From Chromatiales bacterium (ex Bugula neritina AB1) (GTDB taxonomy: Bacteria; Pseudomonadota; Gammaproteobacteria; Granulosicoccales; Granulosicoccaceae): DNA of 51,820 nucleotides. The stretch's first letter is position 1. Every line of letters begins with the position of its first letter. Made by a program: the position numbers and the translations under genes. Below the pieces are notes generated by a model, which was given only the letters and a program-made list of their open reading frames with translations, was not told where the DNA came from and made no database searches. Below are positions 25,875 to 34,544 of this stretch, piece by piece. The DNA lies in assembly GCA_001730015.1 (NCBI GenBank), contig MDLA01000131.1, positions 1-51,820 on the forward strand, given 5' to 3'.

Positions 25875-26954
25875 ATGGCGAATATAGTTATTCTGGGTGC
25901 GGGAGTAATGGGCAGTGCGCTATCGGTTCCGGCAGCTGCAGGCAATTCCGTCACACTGGTGGGATCGCCGCTGGACGATGCAATTATCAGCGAGGTTCGT
26001 GAAACAGGGCGCCACCCGGGTCTGAACGTAGATTTACCTCAGAGTATTCAGGTTTCAACAGCATCTGAACAAAATACCGCAGCCTTTGAAAATGCCGATG
26101 TCATTGTGATTGGTGTCAGCAGTCCGGGCGTCGACTGGGCATTGGTTGAGATAGCACGCTACAGGGCAAAGCCCGACGTTCTGGCTCTGGTCACAAAAGG
26201 GCTGGTGTCAGGTGCTGGGGCTGCACCGCAAACCTATGCGCAATATATTGACCCTCAACTCACCTCCACCGCAGGGCGTATTGTGGGTATAGGCGGCCCG
26301 TGCATTGCACGCGAATTAGCACTAGGGATTCCCACCCGGGTGAGCTTTGCCGCACTACAGTTAAGCGCAGCCAACGATCTGCGTGATCTATTGCAAACGG
26401 AGTATTATAGAGTCACCACAAGCACCGATATAACCGCCCTTGAGGCGTGCGCGGCGCTAAAGAATTTCATGTGCATTGGTGTCAGTGCTATGTATACCGC
26501 CTATGCAACAGAAGAAGGGCATGCGAAAAACCCGCTTGCAGCGTTGTTTAATCAGGCGGTGCTGGAAATAGATTTGTTGAGTCGGTGGATAGTATCAGGT
26601 GTTGCGAAACCCGATGTTGATGACAGTGATGAATTCAGTCAGTCGAACCGAACACTATCTGCGTTTGATTTGCCTGGTATGGGTGATTTACACGTAACTG
26701 TTGGCGGTGGCAGGAACAGTCGACTGGGTAAATACCTTGGCAGCGGTCGACGCTTGCAGCAGGTTCAGCGCAACGAAATGCATGGGGTGACGGTTGAAGG
26801 CGTTGATACCGGCAGGCAATTGTCAGCCGGATTTCAGGCCGCTTGCGAGAATGGGGAACTGGATGCTCATGTATTGCCACTAACCGCTGCCATACTGGCA
26901 TGTATAGATCAGGATCTTCCGTTTAAATTTGATTTCAGCTCGCTGCCTGGCTAG
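25875..26954 (+). CDS. NAD-dependent glycerol-3-phosphate dehydrogenase-like protein (GpsA family)
   Basis: About 359 residues from ATG 25875 (MANIVILGAGVMGSAL); an ATG at 25851 adds eight residues and has a GGGAT ahead of it, so the start is open. Rossmann GAGVMG, catalytic lysine in EACAALKNFMCIGV, and GMGDLHVTVGGGRNSRLGKYLG, matching the GpsA phosphate-binding GDLxxT and RNRxFG motifs. Length is about 20 residues more than GpsA. A housekeeping gpsA would not normally sit in a sugar operon, so this is probably a specialised paralogue oxidising a polyol phosphate. It follows the AraM-like gene directly. Confidence 0.88.
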   Translation: MANIVILGAGVMGSALSVPAAAGNSVTLVGSPLDDAIISEVRETGRHPGLNVDLPQSIQVSTASEQNTAAFENADVIVIGVSSPGVDWALVEIARYRAKPDVLALVTKGLVSGAGAAPQTYAQYIDPQLTSTAGRIVGIGGPCIARELALGIPTRVSFAALQLSAANDLRDLLQTEYYRVTTSTDITALEACAALKNFMCIGVSAMYTAYATEEGHAKNPLAALFNQAVLEIDLLSRWIVSGVAKPDVDDSDEFSQSNRTLSAFDLPGMGDLHVTVGGGRNSRLGKYLGSGRRLQQVQRNEMHGVTVEGVDTGRQLSAGFQAACENGELDAHVLPLTAAILACIDQDLPFKFDFSSLPG

Positions 26955-27015
26955 AAAAATTCAGCCCGGCTAGCGGCCACCATAAATGGATATTCAGAGA
27001 TAAAGGGTTCAATCA

Positions 27016-27471
27016 ATGAAAATTGCAATTGCGGGAGACAGTGCCGGTAAAGCGCTTGCAGTGGTGCTGGCGGAACATCTGCAGGGTCGGTTTGATGTCT
27101 CCGAGATTTCGGAGGGCGATGCAGGTGCGGATGAATACTACGCCAACTTATCCGATCGTGTTGGCAGTCTGGTGATTGAAGGTGTGTATCAGCGGGCGAT
27201 ACTGGTTTGTGGTACCGGCATTGGTGTGAGCATAGCGGCGAATAAAGTACCGGGCATACGCGCAGCGTTGTGTCACGATACCTATTCAGCGGAACGAGCG
27301 TCGTTGTCGAATAATGCCCAGATTATCACGATGGGTGCACGAGTGATTGGCACTGAGCTGGCCAAATCAATTGCAGATGAATTTTTATCGCATTCATTTG
27401 ATGAAGGCGGTCGATCAGCCGCGAATGTCCAGGCAATTAACGAGGTAGACGAAAAACACCGGGGGGCATGA
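27016..27471 (+). CDS. RpiB/LacA-type sugar-phosphate isomerase
   Basis: 151 residues, the typical RpiB length. Catalytic cysteine Cys65 in [14 protein letters not shown], substrate-binding CHDTYSAE (His87) and LSNNAQI. RpiB-type enzymes interconvert aldose and ketose phosphates; relatives in erythritol loci (EryI/DerI) convert D-erythrulose 4-phosphate to D-erythrose 4-phosphate. Combined with the SorC regulator, FGGY kinase and polyol-phosphate dehydrogenases, this supports tetritol or pentitol catabolism. It is the last gene of the plus-strand operon and converges on modF. Confidence 0.9.
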   Translation: MKIAIAGDSAGKALAVVLAEHLQGRFDVSEISEGDAGADEYYANLSDRVGSLVIEGVYQRAILVCGTGIGVSIAANKVPGIRAALCHDTYSAERASLSNNAQIITMGARVIGTELAKSIADEFLSHSFDEGGRSAANVQAINEVDEKHRGA

Positions 27472-27516
27472 GCTCGGTCTGTTGCAGGAGGTCACAATGC
27501 CCGTTGATAAACTTCA

Positions 27517-28944
27517 CTACGTCCCGAGAGCCAGGTAATTCTCCACACCGGCTATTTTGTCTTCAGCGTGGTGATTCACGTATAGAACAGTCGATTCACT
27601 GCGTGCGCAGATTATCTCGATCAGCGCGAGTACCCGCTGTCGATTCATGTCATCCAGACCTAGGCAGGGTTCGTCCAGTATCAGCAGTGGCGGGTGCTTG
27701 ACCATCGCGCGTGCAATCAGTAATAAGCGCTGATCCCCGTAGGACTGCCCGGTGAATGTTTCGTCTGCGCGATCCCTCATGCCCAGTACATCAAGCCATT
27801 GGTTTGCGATATTGCGCTGATGATCAGTGTACTTGCTGTATAGACCTATGCTGTCATAGAAGCCTGAAATAATAACGTTGCGCAGGCTGGTGCCGACGGT
27901 ATATTCCCATTGCAGAGCTGTAGACACATAACCGATGAACTGCTTTATCTGCCAGATACTCTCGCCGCTGCCGCGCTTGAAGCCGAATACTGATATATCG
28001 TTGACGTAGCATTGCGGGTGATCGCCGGTAATCAGTGACAGCAGCGCCGTTTTACCGCTGCCATTCGGTCCGCTCAGCTGCCAGTGCTGCCCCGGATTTA
28101 TAGTCCAGTCAAGCTGATCGAATATCACGGTATCGCCGTATTTGATCGAGGCGCTGGTTAACTGCACCAGCGGTTGAGAAGGGTCCAGTGCAGGAATGGT
28201 GGTGTCCGGATCTGCCGGCGGAACGGTTAAATCGGCAGTCTTTAAGTGCAGTAGCTGATGCAGTTGCTGGTACGATTCTTTGTCGTCGCGTTGTATCTGC
28301 TGGGTCAGCTCACCGTCACTGACATAGGCCACGTGGGTTATAAAGTCGGGGCATTGATCGAGGCGGTTCAGCACAATGACAATCGGTACGCGGGCCGATA
28401 CGTGCAGTAAGTGTTGCTGCAGAGCTTTTAGACTGTTGGCGTCCAGTCCTTCAAAAGGCTCATCCAGTATGAGCAGCTGCGGGTTGCAGGTCAGGGCGCG
28501 GATCAGCATGACCTTTCTGGATTCACCGGTTGAGAGTTTGCGAAACGCACGATTCAGTAGAGGGTTTAAGCCGAACTTCGTGCAAAGTTCATCAGCCATC
28601 GATTGATCTTTACATACCCCGGCTATTATCTCTGATACCGGTGTACCCTCGGAAATAACGTCCATGATGTCGGCATCGTCTTTACGCCGTTCGGCTTCAA
28701 TAAGTTCGGCCTGGGCTTCGAAAGAGACTACGCCAATGCGACGAGGTACACCGCTGATGACTCCCCTTTCTATATCACCGGCACCAGTGAGAATCGCCGC
28801 CAGCGCTGATTTTCCGGAGCCATTGCTGCCACAAATCAGCCAGTGCTGATCTGACTGGATAGTCCAGTTGATATTTTTGCAGACAAAACCTTTATCAAAC
28901 TCAACGGTGATATTTTTAAGCTTTATAGATTCGCGTATAGGCAT
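27517..28944 (-). CDS. modF: ModF-like protein with two ABC ATPase domains
   Basis: 475 residues. The first ATPase domain has Walker A CGSNGSGKSAL, signature LSTGESRKVML and Walker B LLILDEPFEGLDA; the second has GPNGSGKTALL, a modified signature TGQSYGDQRLLLIA, and LLILDEPCLGLDD. Length, domain spacing and segments such as GDHPQCYVNDISVFGFKRGSGESIW match E. coli ModF closely. No membrane segment is present. ModF is linked to molybdate genes but its role is not established. Here it stands alone, downstream of the ilvC terminator, and no mod permease genes are near. Confidence 0.9.
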   Translation of the reverse strand: MPIRESIKLKNITVEFDKGFVCKNINWTIQSDQHWLICGSNGSGKSALAAILTGAGDIERGVISGVPRRIGVVSFEAQAELIEAERRKDDADIMDVISEGTPVSEIIAGVCKDQSMADELCTKFGLNPLLNRAFRKLSTGESRKVMLIRALTCNPQLLILDEPFEGLDANSLKALQQHLLHVSARVPIVIVLNRLDQCPDFITHVAYVSDGELTQQIQRDDKESYQQLHQLLHLKTADLTVPPADPDTTIPALDPSQPLVQLTSASIKYGDTVIFDQLDWTINPGQHWQLSGPNGSGKTALLSLITGDHPQCYVNDISVFGFKRGSGESIWQIKQFIGYVSTALQWEYTVGTSLRNVIISGFYDSIGLYSKYTDHQRNIANQWLDVLGMRDRADETFTGQSYGDQRLLLIARAMVKHPPLLILDEPCLGLDDMNRQRVLALIEIICARSESTVLYVNHHAEDKIAGVENYLALGT

Positions 28945-28983
28945 GGTGAGGATGTCGGGTTTGTGCTGGTTCTGATTGCGGGT

Positions 28984-29012
28984 ATAAAAAAGGCCGGAGG
29001 TAACCGGCCTTT
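28984..29012 (-). terminator. Rho-independent terminator of ilvC
   Basis: Read on the minus strand: 9-bp perfect stem AAAGGCCGG/CCGGCCTTT with a six-base loop, followed by a run of Ts (T-rich tail ending near 28984). It sits 39 bases after the ilvC stop codon. Confidence 0.92.
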
Positions 29013-29050
29013 GATGAGCTGAACTATAAAATGCGACTGGTAGTATGTGA

Positions 29051-30526
29051 TCAGACGATTTTTTTCATGTCAGACATATAGCCGCGCAAGGTAGCACCAA
29101 TAGCTTCTACCGGGTGACTGCGCAGGGCCTCGTTGACTTCAATCAGGCGGGCGTTGTCGACACCCGTATGGTTGAGCTGCAACCCGGCACCGATAACATC
29201 GCTTTTAATATTCTTCATGAAGTCACTGAGCAGCGGGACACAGGCATGGTTGTACAGATAGCAACCGTACTCGGCGGTATCGGAGATGGTGGAGTTCATC
29301 TCGTATAGCTTTTTGCGCGCGATAGTGTTTGCGATCAGTGGTGTTTCGTGCAGCGATTCATAGTAGGCCGAATCGGCAATAATTCCCGCGGAAGTCATGG
29401 TTTCAAAGGCCAGTTCAACGCCGGCTTTTACCATCGCTACCATCAGTATGCCGTTGTCGAAGTATTCCTGTTCCGGGATCTCGACATCTGCTGCCTCGGT
29501 TTGTTCGTAGGCGGTTTTAGCGGTATCGGCGCGCCAGGCAAGTAGGTCTTTGTCGTCGTTGGCCCAGTCAGCCATCATGGTGGCTGAAAATTTGCCGGTC
29601 ATGATGTCGTCCTGATGCTTGTTGTAGAGCGGACGCATGATGTCTTTCATTTCTTCTGCCAGATCAAATGCCTTGATCTTGGCCGGGTTTGACAGCCGGT
29701 CCATCATGTTGGTAACGCCACCGTATTTAAGCGCTTCGGTTACGGTTTCCCAGCCATACTGGATCAGCTTTGATGCGTAGCCGGGATCGATACCTTCTTC
29801 GATCATTTTGTCGAAACACAGCAGCGAGCCGGTTTGCAACATGCCACATAGAATGGTCTGCTCGCCCATTAGATCGGACTTAACCTCGGCAATGAATGAA
29901 GACATAAGTACTCCGGCCTTGTGGCCGCCGGTACCAACCGCATAGGCTTTAGCCAGTGCCAGACCTTCGCCTTTGGGGTCGTTATCTTCGTGTACGGCGA
30001 TCAGTGTGGGTACGCCGAAACCACGGACGTATTCGGCGCGTACTTCCGAGCCCGGGCACTTCGGTGCCACCATTATTACGGTGATGTCTTGCCGAATTTT
30101 CATGCCTTCTTCAACGATATTAAAACCGTGCGAGTACGAAAGACAGGCCCCTTCTTTCATTAGCGGCATAACGGTATTAACGACTGGCGTGTGCTGCTTA
30201 TCCGGTGTGAGGTTGAGGACGATATCTGCGGTCGGGATCAGTTCTTCATAAGTGCCGACAGTAAAGCCGTTTTCGGTGGCGTTTTTCCATGACTGGCGCT
30301 TCTCCGCGATTGCTTCAGCACGCAGGGTGTAGGAGACATCGAGACCGCTGTCGCGCAGATTCAGGCCCTGGTTGAGGCCTTGAGCGCCACAACCGATCAC
30401 AACCATCTTTTTGCCCTTAAGAGCAGCGACGCCATCGGTGAATTCGTCGAGGTGCATGAAACGGCACTTACCCAGCTGTTCCAGTTGCTCCCGCAGTGAC
30501 AGGGTGTTGAAGTAATTATTCGACAT
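29051..30526 (-). CDS. ilvC: Ketol-acid reductoisomerase (class II, long form)
   Basis: 491 residues from ATG 30526 ([15 protein letters not shown]), the same length as E. coli IlvC; the frame runs on to 30799 but that part is out of character and overlaps ilvY. NADPH-binding [17 protein letters not shown], and the doubled helical C-terminal domain of the long form with metal-binding Asp/Glu residues ([15 protein letters not shown]). It catalyses the second shared step of valine and isoleucine synthesis. It is divergent from ilvY, which should activate it in response to acetolactate-type inducers, and a clear terminator follows. Confidence 0.98.
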   Translation of the reverse strand: MSNNYFNTLSLREQLEQLGKCRFMHLDEFTDGVAALKGKKMVVIGCGAQGLNQGLNLRDSGLDVSYTLRAEAIAEKRQSWKNATENGFTVGTYEELIPTADIVLNLTPDKQHTPVVNTVMPLMKEGACLSYSHGFNIVEEGMKIRQDITVIMVAPKCPGSEVRAEYVRGFGVPTLIAVHEDNDPKGEGLALAKAYAVGTGGHKAGVLMSSFIAEVKSDLMGEQTILCGMLQTGSLLCFDKMIEEGIDPGYASKLIQYGWETVTEALKYGGVTNMMDRLSNPAKIKAFDLAEEMKDIMRPLYNKHQDDIMTGKFSATMMADWANDDKDLLAWRADTAKTAYEQTEAADVEIPEQEYFDNGILMVAMVKAGVELAFETMTSAGIIADSAYYESLHETPLIANTIARKKLYEMNSTISDTAEYGCYLYNHACVPLLSDFMKNIKSDVIGAGLQLNHTGVDNARLIEVNEALRSHPVEAIGATLRGYMSDMKKIV

Positions 30527-30634
30527 GATTGCGCCTTCTGTTGTCTGGTGAGTGTGCCGTGTGAGGGCAGAGGGTATCCGAACCTGACGGATTCTAACTG
30601 ATCGTGTATATGCCGTAAATTGAAATAAGCGAAA

Positions 30635-30672
30635 CACAGTGTCCCGTTTTATGAAAATGCCGGTACACTGTG
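30635..30672. promoter_or_regulatory. Inverted repeat in the ilvC-ilvY divergent promoter, candidate IlvY operator
   Basis: Perfect 8-bp arms CACAGTGT (30635-30642) and ACACTGTG (30665-30672), 22-base spacer, in the 150-base region between ilvC and ilvY, ending four bases before the ilvY ATG. The geometry (two half sites about three helical turns apart) suits a LysR-type tetramer. Binding is inferred from position. Confidence 0.55.
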
Positions 30673-30676
30673 CTGC

Positions 30677-31555
30677 ATGAATATTCGTTCTCTCAACCAC
30701 TTTCTGGCCCTGGCCGAGCATCTGCACTTTGGCCAGGCCAGTGTTGCAAGCAATATCAGTATTTCGGCTCTGTCGCGCACGATTCGACAGCTGGAGCAAG
30801 AGACCGGTGTGCTGCTGTTCAATCGTGATAATCGAACTGTCAGGTTAACGGCTAAAGGACGAATGTTTCACCGCTATGCGAAAGATGCGACCCGTCAATG
30901 GCGGGAGATATGCAGCGAACTGACTGACAGCGGCGACGAGTTGCGTGGCGAACTCAGTTTGTATTGCTCTGTTACTGCCAGTCACAGCTTATTGTTTGAT
31001 CTGCTCAATCGCTTTCGGCCCGATTATCCCGGAGTCGAGATCAAACTTCACACCGGTGATCCGGAACATGCGATTAGTCGAGTCGTTGCCGGTGAGGAGG
31101 AAATTGCAGTGGCGGCACAGCCGCGTTCTGTGCCGCGTGGGGTCGAATTCAAAACACTAATTGTATCGCCGCTGCTGTTTATAGTGCCCGTTGAATCCGG
31201 TGAGCTGGATTTACCGTTGCCGGGTGGCAACGGCAGAATTCGATGGGCACAGGTTCCGATGATTTTGTCTGAGGGCGGTATTGCGCGCGCACGGGTAAAC
31301 GAGTGGTTCCGACATCTTGGTGTCACGCCTCGAATCTACGCACAGGTTGCAGGCAATGAGGCGATAGTCAGTATGGTGAGCCTGGGCCTGGGGGTCGGGG
31401 TGGTGCCGGAGATCGTGCTTGACAACAGCCCGCTGGCCGGGAGTGTGCGCATCCTGGATGTAAAGCCCGGGCTTGCGCCCTACAATGTCGGGCTGTGTAC
31501 CTTGAAGAGGAATCAGGTTAACCCGATAGTGTCTGCTTTCTGGAACCTGGTATAG
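30677..31555 (+). CDS. ilvY: LysR-type activator IlvY
   Basis: 292 residues. N-terminal winged helix ([35 protein letters not shown], then [12 protein letters not shown]) closely resembles IlvY of E. coli, and the gene is divergent from ilvC as in Enterobacteria. The rest is a periplasmic-binding-protein-like effector domain ([16 protein letters not shown]). It should induce ilvC when acetolactate or acetohydroxybutyrate accumulates. A hairpin repeat starts 30 bases after the stop codon. Confidence 0.95.
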   Translation: MNIRSLNHFLALAEHLHFGQASVASNISISALSRTIRQLEQETGVLLFNRDNRTVRLTAKGRMFHRYAKDATRQWREICSELTDSGDELRGELSLYCSVTASHSLLFDLLNRFRPDYPGVEIKLHTGDPEHAISRVVAGEEEIAVAAQPRSVPRGVEFKTLIVSPLLFIVPVESGELDLPLPGGNGRIRWAQVPMILSEGGIARARVNEWFRHLGVTPRIYAQVAGNEAIVSMVSLGLGVGVVPEIVLDNSPLAGSVRILDVKPGLAPYNVGLCTLKRNQVNPIVSAFWNLV

Positions 31556-31584
31556 AGTGCTTTGCTCTGCTGCAGCTGTGGTCT

Positions 31585-31767
31585 TTAACCCGCATTATTC
31601 ATGGGGTGGCGAGGATATCGCTTAAACCTTATATATTCACGGCAAGGGACTTCACAGTGGATTTTCTTCTCGCGTCGAATACTTACTGATATTTGCGGGA
31701 GAAAAAATTCTCTGTGGAACCAAAGATCAAGTGAGATCCGGTCAATCCCGTGAATAAAGCGGGTTAA
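31585..31767 (+). repeat. Copy C of the ~183-bp MITE-like hairpin repeat
   Basis: Starts TTAACCCGCATTATTCATGG and ends with the inverted counterpart, closing GCGGGTTAA, so TTAA is at both edges as in copy A. Internal arms TTCACAGTGGATTTTCTTCT and, on the other strand, TTCCACAGAGAATTTTTTCT also pair, making nearly the whole unit an imperfect palindrome. It lies between ilvY and the convergent DUF1127 gene and could act as a terminator-like hairpin there. Confidence 0.88.
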
Positions 31768-31817
31768 GTCAGCTATTCCTCGCTACGACCCTAATTCCTG
31801 CTCAGGTTGCTGGCGCT

Positions 31818-32093
31818 TCAGAGCCGGTTGTCCGGAATATCGAATATAGATCGATCAGCTTCGCGGTTAATAGACACACGGTCGATACCGATATCACGGA
31901 GGCTATCTTCACTGATCGTTCTGAGGTCTCTTCGTTCCTGATAGATTTGCAGTGCAAGGCGCAGCCTGCTCATGCTGCCGGATATAGTCGATATACGGCG
32001 GGAAAAAAAAGATTTTATCGAGGGTTTAAAAGTTCCGCGATAGGAGGTTTCCGTGTTTCCCAGGTGGTTTTTAATGCTGGACTGTTTCATCAT
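31818..32093 (-). CDS. DUF1127-family protein
   Basis: 91 residues with two adjacent start ATGs. The C-terminal half has the DUF1127 pattern: a helix rich in Arg (LRLALQIYQERRDLRTISED) followed by LRDIGIDRVSINREADRSIF, where DIGxxR is diagnostic. DUF1127 proteins in other Proteobacteria are small, positively charged and linked to phosphate or RNA metabolism. The N-terminal extension of about 40 residues (TFKPSIKSFFSRRISTISG) is also basic. Its upstream region carries the inverted-repeat-bounded element at 32229-32494. Confidence 0.85.
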   Translation of the reverse strand: MMKQSSIKNHLGNTETSYRGTFKPSIKSFFSRRISTISGSMSRLRLALQIYQERRDLRTISEDSLRDIGIDRVSINREADRSIFDIPDNRL

Positions 32094-32228
32094 GCCGATG
32101 GTGCTCCCCTGTTGGTTTCAGTAAGCCAGAAGAATAGCGCCGAGCGCGACAGTACTGTTTCGTCAAGGGTCGAAGTGGGTGCGCGATAATTCGTTGCAGA
32201 CCGAAGTATCACTGTAAAATGGCATGCT

Positions 32229-32494
32229 AGTGTACTGTAACCTTCAAAGTCTACGGATGAGAGCTTGTCATTTGGTTTACAGCAAGGCGGAGCTCGCAGG
32301 CAATGGCCACTCCCTTTTCAAGAGCTACAACGCAGCTGTGGGCCAGATGCCGAGCTCACGAAGTGGCAATCGAGCAAAGTGCTATGATTATGATAAATAA
32401 TAACCCCAGGCTCAGAAACTCCATGAATCTAGATAAAAAACAAGGCGCTTTGGTTGATTGACTCATTGGTGGAGTTTGAAGGTTACAGTACACT
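32229..32494. mobile_element. 266-bp element bounded by 20-bp perfect terminal inverted repeats
   Basis: The left arm AGTGTACTGTAACCTTCAAA (32229-32248) is exactly inverted at 32475-32494. The interior has no ORF of note, so if it is a transposon derivative it has lost its transposase. It occupies most of the 449-base gap between the DUF1127 and ArsR-type genes; the rest of that gap shows no gene. No clear target duplication is seen next to the arms. Only one copy is in this window, and the family is not known to me. Confidence 0.6.
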
Positions 32495-32542
32495 GGAATC
32501 GTGTTGTAAAAACGAATCGTGTTTTAAAAACAAGGGGCAGGT

Positions 32543-33244
32543 ATGAATATAAATCAGTTTGCAAATATTGGAATGTTGATTGGTGAACCGGCTCGCACCA
32601 CAATGCTTATAACGTTAATGAACGGGCAGGCCCTAACTGCCACTGAACTCGCCCGATGTGCGAATATCACACCGCAAACGGCAAGTGCGCATCTGGCCAG
32701 ACTAACGGAGGCAAAACTGCTCAGCGTGTACCGGCAAGGCCGGTATCGCTATCATCGCATTGCCTCCCCGGCCATAGCGAAAATGCTTGAATCGGTGATG
32801 GAAGTAGCGATTGGTCAGGCACCGGCGCGAACGGTAGTTACCGGGCCTAAAGACGAAGCGATGCGCAAGGCGCGTACCTGTTACGATCATTTCGCCGGGC
32901 GGCTGGGCGTGGCTATTACCGATAGCCTGATCCGAAGCAGATACATAAAATTCGATGACGAAGCCGGAACGCTTTCAAAAAAGGGTGCCACTCATCTGGA
33001 GTCGTTCGGTATTGCGGTTGCTGCGGATAACGGGAAACGAAAATCAAGGCGGCCGGTCTGCAAGCCGTGTCTGGACTGGAGCGAACGCCGTCCACACGTA
33101 GCGGGAATTGTCGGACGTGCCATTTGCAGGCACTTTCTAGATGAGAAGTTTGTAAAGCGGATTCCCGGTGCCCGATCGCTGAGGATAGCCCACGAGGGAG
33201 AGCTTGCCCTGGCCGAGATCTTTGCCATTCGCAATTTTAGCTGA
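32543..33244 (+). CDS. ArsR-type winged-helix transcriptional regulator with a C-terminal extension
   Basis: 233 residues, twice the length of a simple ArsR protein. The N-terminal 100 residues form the winged helix (LTATELARCANITPQTASAHLARLTEAKLLSVYRQGRYRYHRIA). The C-terminal part holds KPVCKPC-like cysteines (RPVCKPCLDWSERRPHVAG), which could bind a metal or sense redox. Proteins of this two-domain type occur as stand-alone regulators in Proteobacteria. No target gene is adjacent on the same strand; the nearest downstream is DUF4198 on the opposite strand. Ligand unknown. Confidence 0.85.
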   Translation: MNINQFANIGMLIGEPARTTMLITLMNGQALTATELARCANITPQTASAHLARLTEAKLLSVYRQGRYRYHRIASPAIAKMLESVMEVAIGQAPARTVVTGPKDEAMRKARTCYDHFAGRLGVAITDSLIRSRYIKFDDEAGTLSKKGATHLESFGIAVAADNGKRKSRRPVCKPCLDWSERRPHVAGIVGRAICRHFLDEKFVKRIPGARSLRIAHEGELALAEIFAIRNFS

Positions 33245-33510
33245 ACCCCGGGGTTGCATAAATCGGCGGCAATTCAGAACCGGAAAACAGGTATAAAAGG
33301 GTATATATAGTATATTCGAAGTGAAGAAAAACTCACTGTCAGTGAACTCTGCGTTGCAAAAAAATTTTCCGGAAATACGCCAGCCCTCTGCAAATAGCGA
33401 ATTATTCCGCTTATGCCCCAACGGTAATTCGGCGTGTTCCTTTACCCGGCCAGGCAAGTATAGAAATTAGTGCAACAACGCGCTGAACGAAAGCCTTGTG
33501 TTCAGTGTGA

Positions 33511-34347
33511 TCAATTATCGCTGTTCTTAATCAGAAATGTCATTGAGGCCCAGAGGGATTTCCAGTGTGATTCCTCTTGTGTCGAATCGACAACATATAC
33601 CACATTCAGTAAATATTTTCCAGCCTCGCTGATATCGATCTCCGCATAGCCGTTATCATCGGTTGTAGTTATGCTGCGTTTTGTATCCAGCGCCTGTCTG
33701 AAGGTTTCGACCTGACGATTGCCCAGCGGTTGGCTGTTATGCAAAATCTGGATATTCAGTTTATCACCGGCTCTATAGGGGTTCTCAAGAGCAACAATCT
33801 CAAGCGCCTGCTGCTGCGGCTGTAGCAATTGAGGGTTAGGGTTTTGGCTGCTTTGTTCCACTTCGATCAGTGCTTTGGTAAAACGAAAATAGTTTTCCCT
33901 GATACCCTCGATTGGAAAGCCCCTCTGTGCGTGCTGTTCTTTGATCGATTCAAGTGCGTGGTACTCGAGAAAGGCATGGAACCGTTCAAGTGTCGGGTAT
34001 ACCAGAGTGTTTTCCCTGGTGTCTAGTAACACCAGGCTCAATCCGGGGTGTGTGACGTTGTGCTGAAGTGCCGGGTAGTCTCCAATGCGGCTTTTAATGT
34101 TGGTTTTTCCGTTGCTATCAATTACGTAGTGCCGCTCAAACTTACCGGCGTCGTAGATCAGCGCTGTTCCTTTGAAATTCTGACCATTTCGAATATTAAC
34201 GCTGAGCTGGTCGTTCGCCGCAATATGGTATTGCACGGGATCAAGCCAGTACTCGTGTGACAACCCGGTGGCAGGCCAAAGTATTGTGGAACAAGCGAGA
34301 AGCAGGCCTGCAAAAGAACTAAGGTATTGGTGTGAATATTCAGCCAT
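33511..34347 (-). CDS. Exported DUF4198-type protein
   Basis: 278 residues. A hydrophobic leader (FAGLLLACSTILWPATGLSHEYW) suggests export, and the mature start HEYWLDPVQYHI is typical of DUF4198, a periplasmic beta-sandwich domain often coded near metal uptake genes. A C-terminal carboxypeptidase-regulatory-like fold segment (ITTTDDNGYAEIDISEAGKYLLNVVYV) is visible. It is divergent from the HupE/UreJ-type gene, so both may be under one divergent promoter. Role probably in metal ion (Ni, Co or Cu) handling; inference only. Confidence 0.82.
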   Translation of the reverse strand: MAEYSHQYLSSFAGLLLACSTILWPATGLSHEYWLDPVQYHIAANDQLSVNIRNGQNFKGTALIYDAGKFERHYVIDSNGKTNIKSRIGDYPALQHNVTHPGLSLVLLDTRENTLVYPTLERFHAFLEYHALESIKEQHAQRGFPIEGIRENYFRFTKALIEVEQSSQNPNPQLLQPQQQALEIVALENPYRAGDKLNIQILHNSQPLGNRQVETFRQALDTKRSITTTDDNGYAEIDISEAGKYLLNVVYVVDSTQEESHWKSLWASMTFLIKNSDN

Positions 34348-34544
34348 AGATCAGTGTATATCTTTTGAACGCAAATCCACTATAGCACCGTCTGCCGGGT
34401 TATTTCCCTTGTTGTTGCCGGCGGTGTTATCAACAGAATTAAGTAATAATGCGGTTTGCTCAATTGCGAAAGGGGTCGTAAAAGCCACCATCGCCAAAGC
34501 GACTAAAGAGGCGGTATTCTTATTTGTCCGCGGGTAGGGTAACC

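Noticed and set aside
30527..30799. N-terminal extension of the ilvC frame to 30799
   Set aside because: The added 91 residues overlap ilvY and its promoter and are not IlvC-like; ATG 30526 gives the exact E. coli length.
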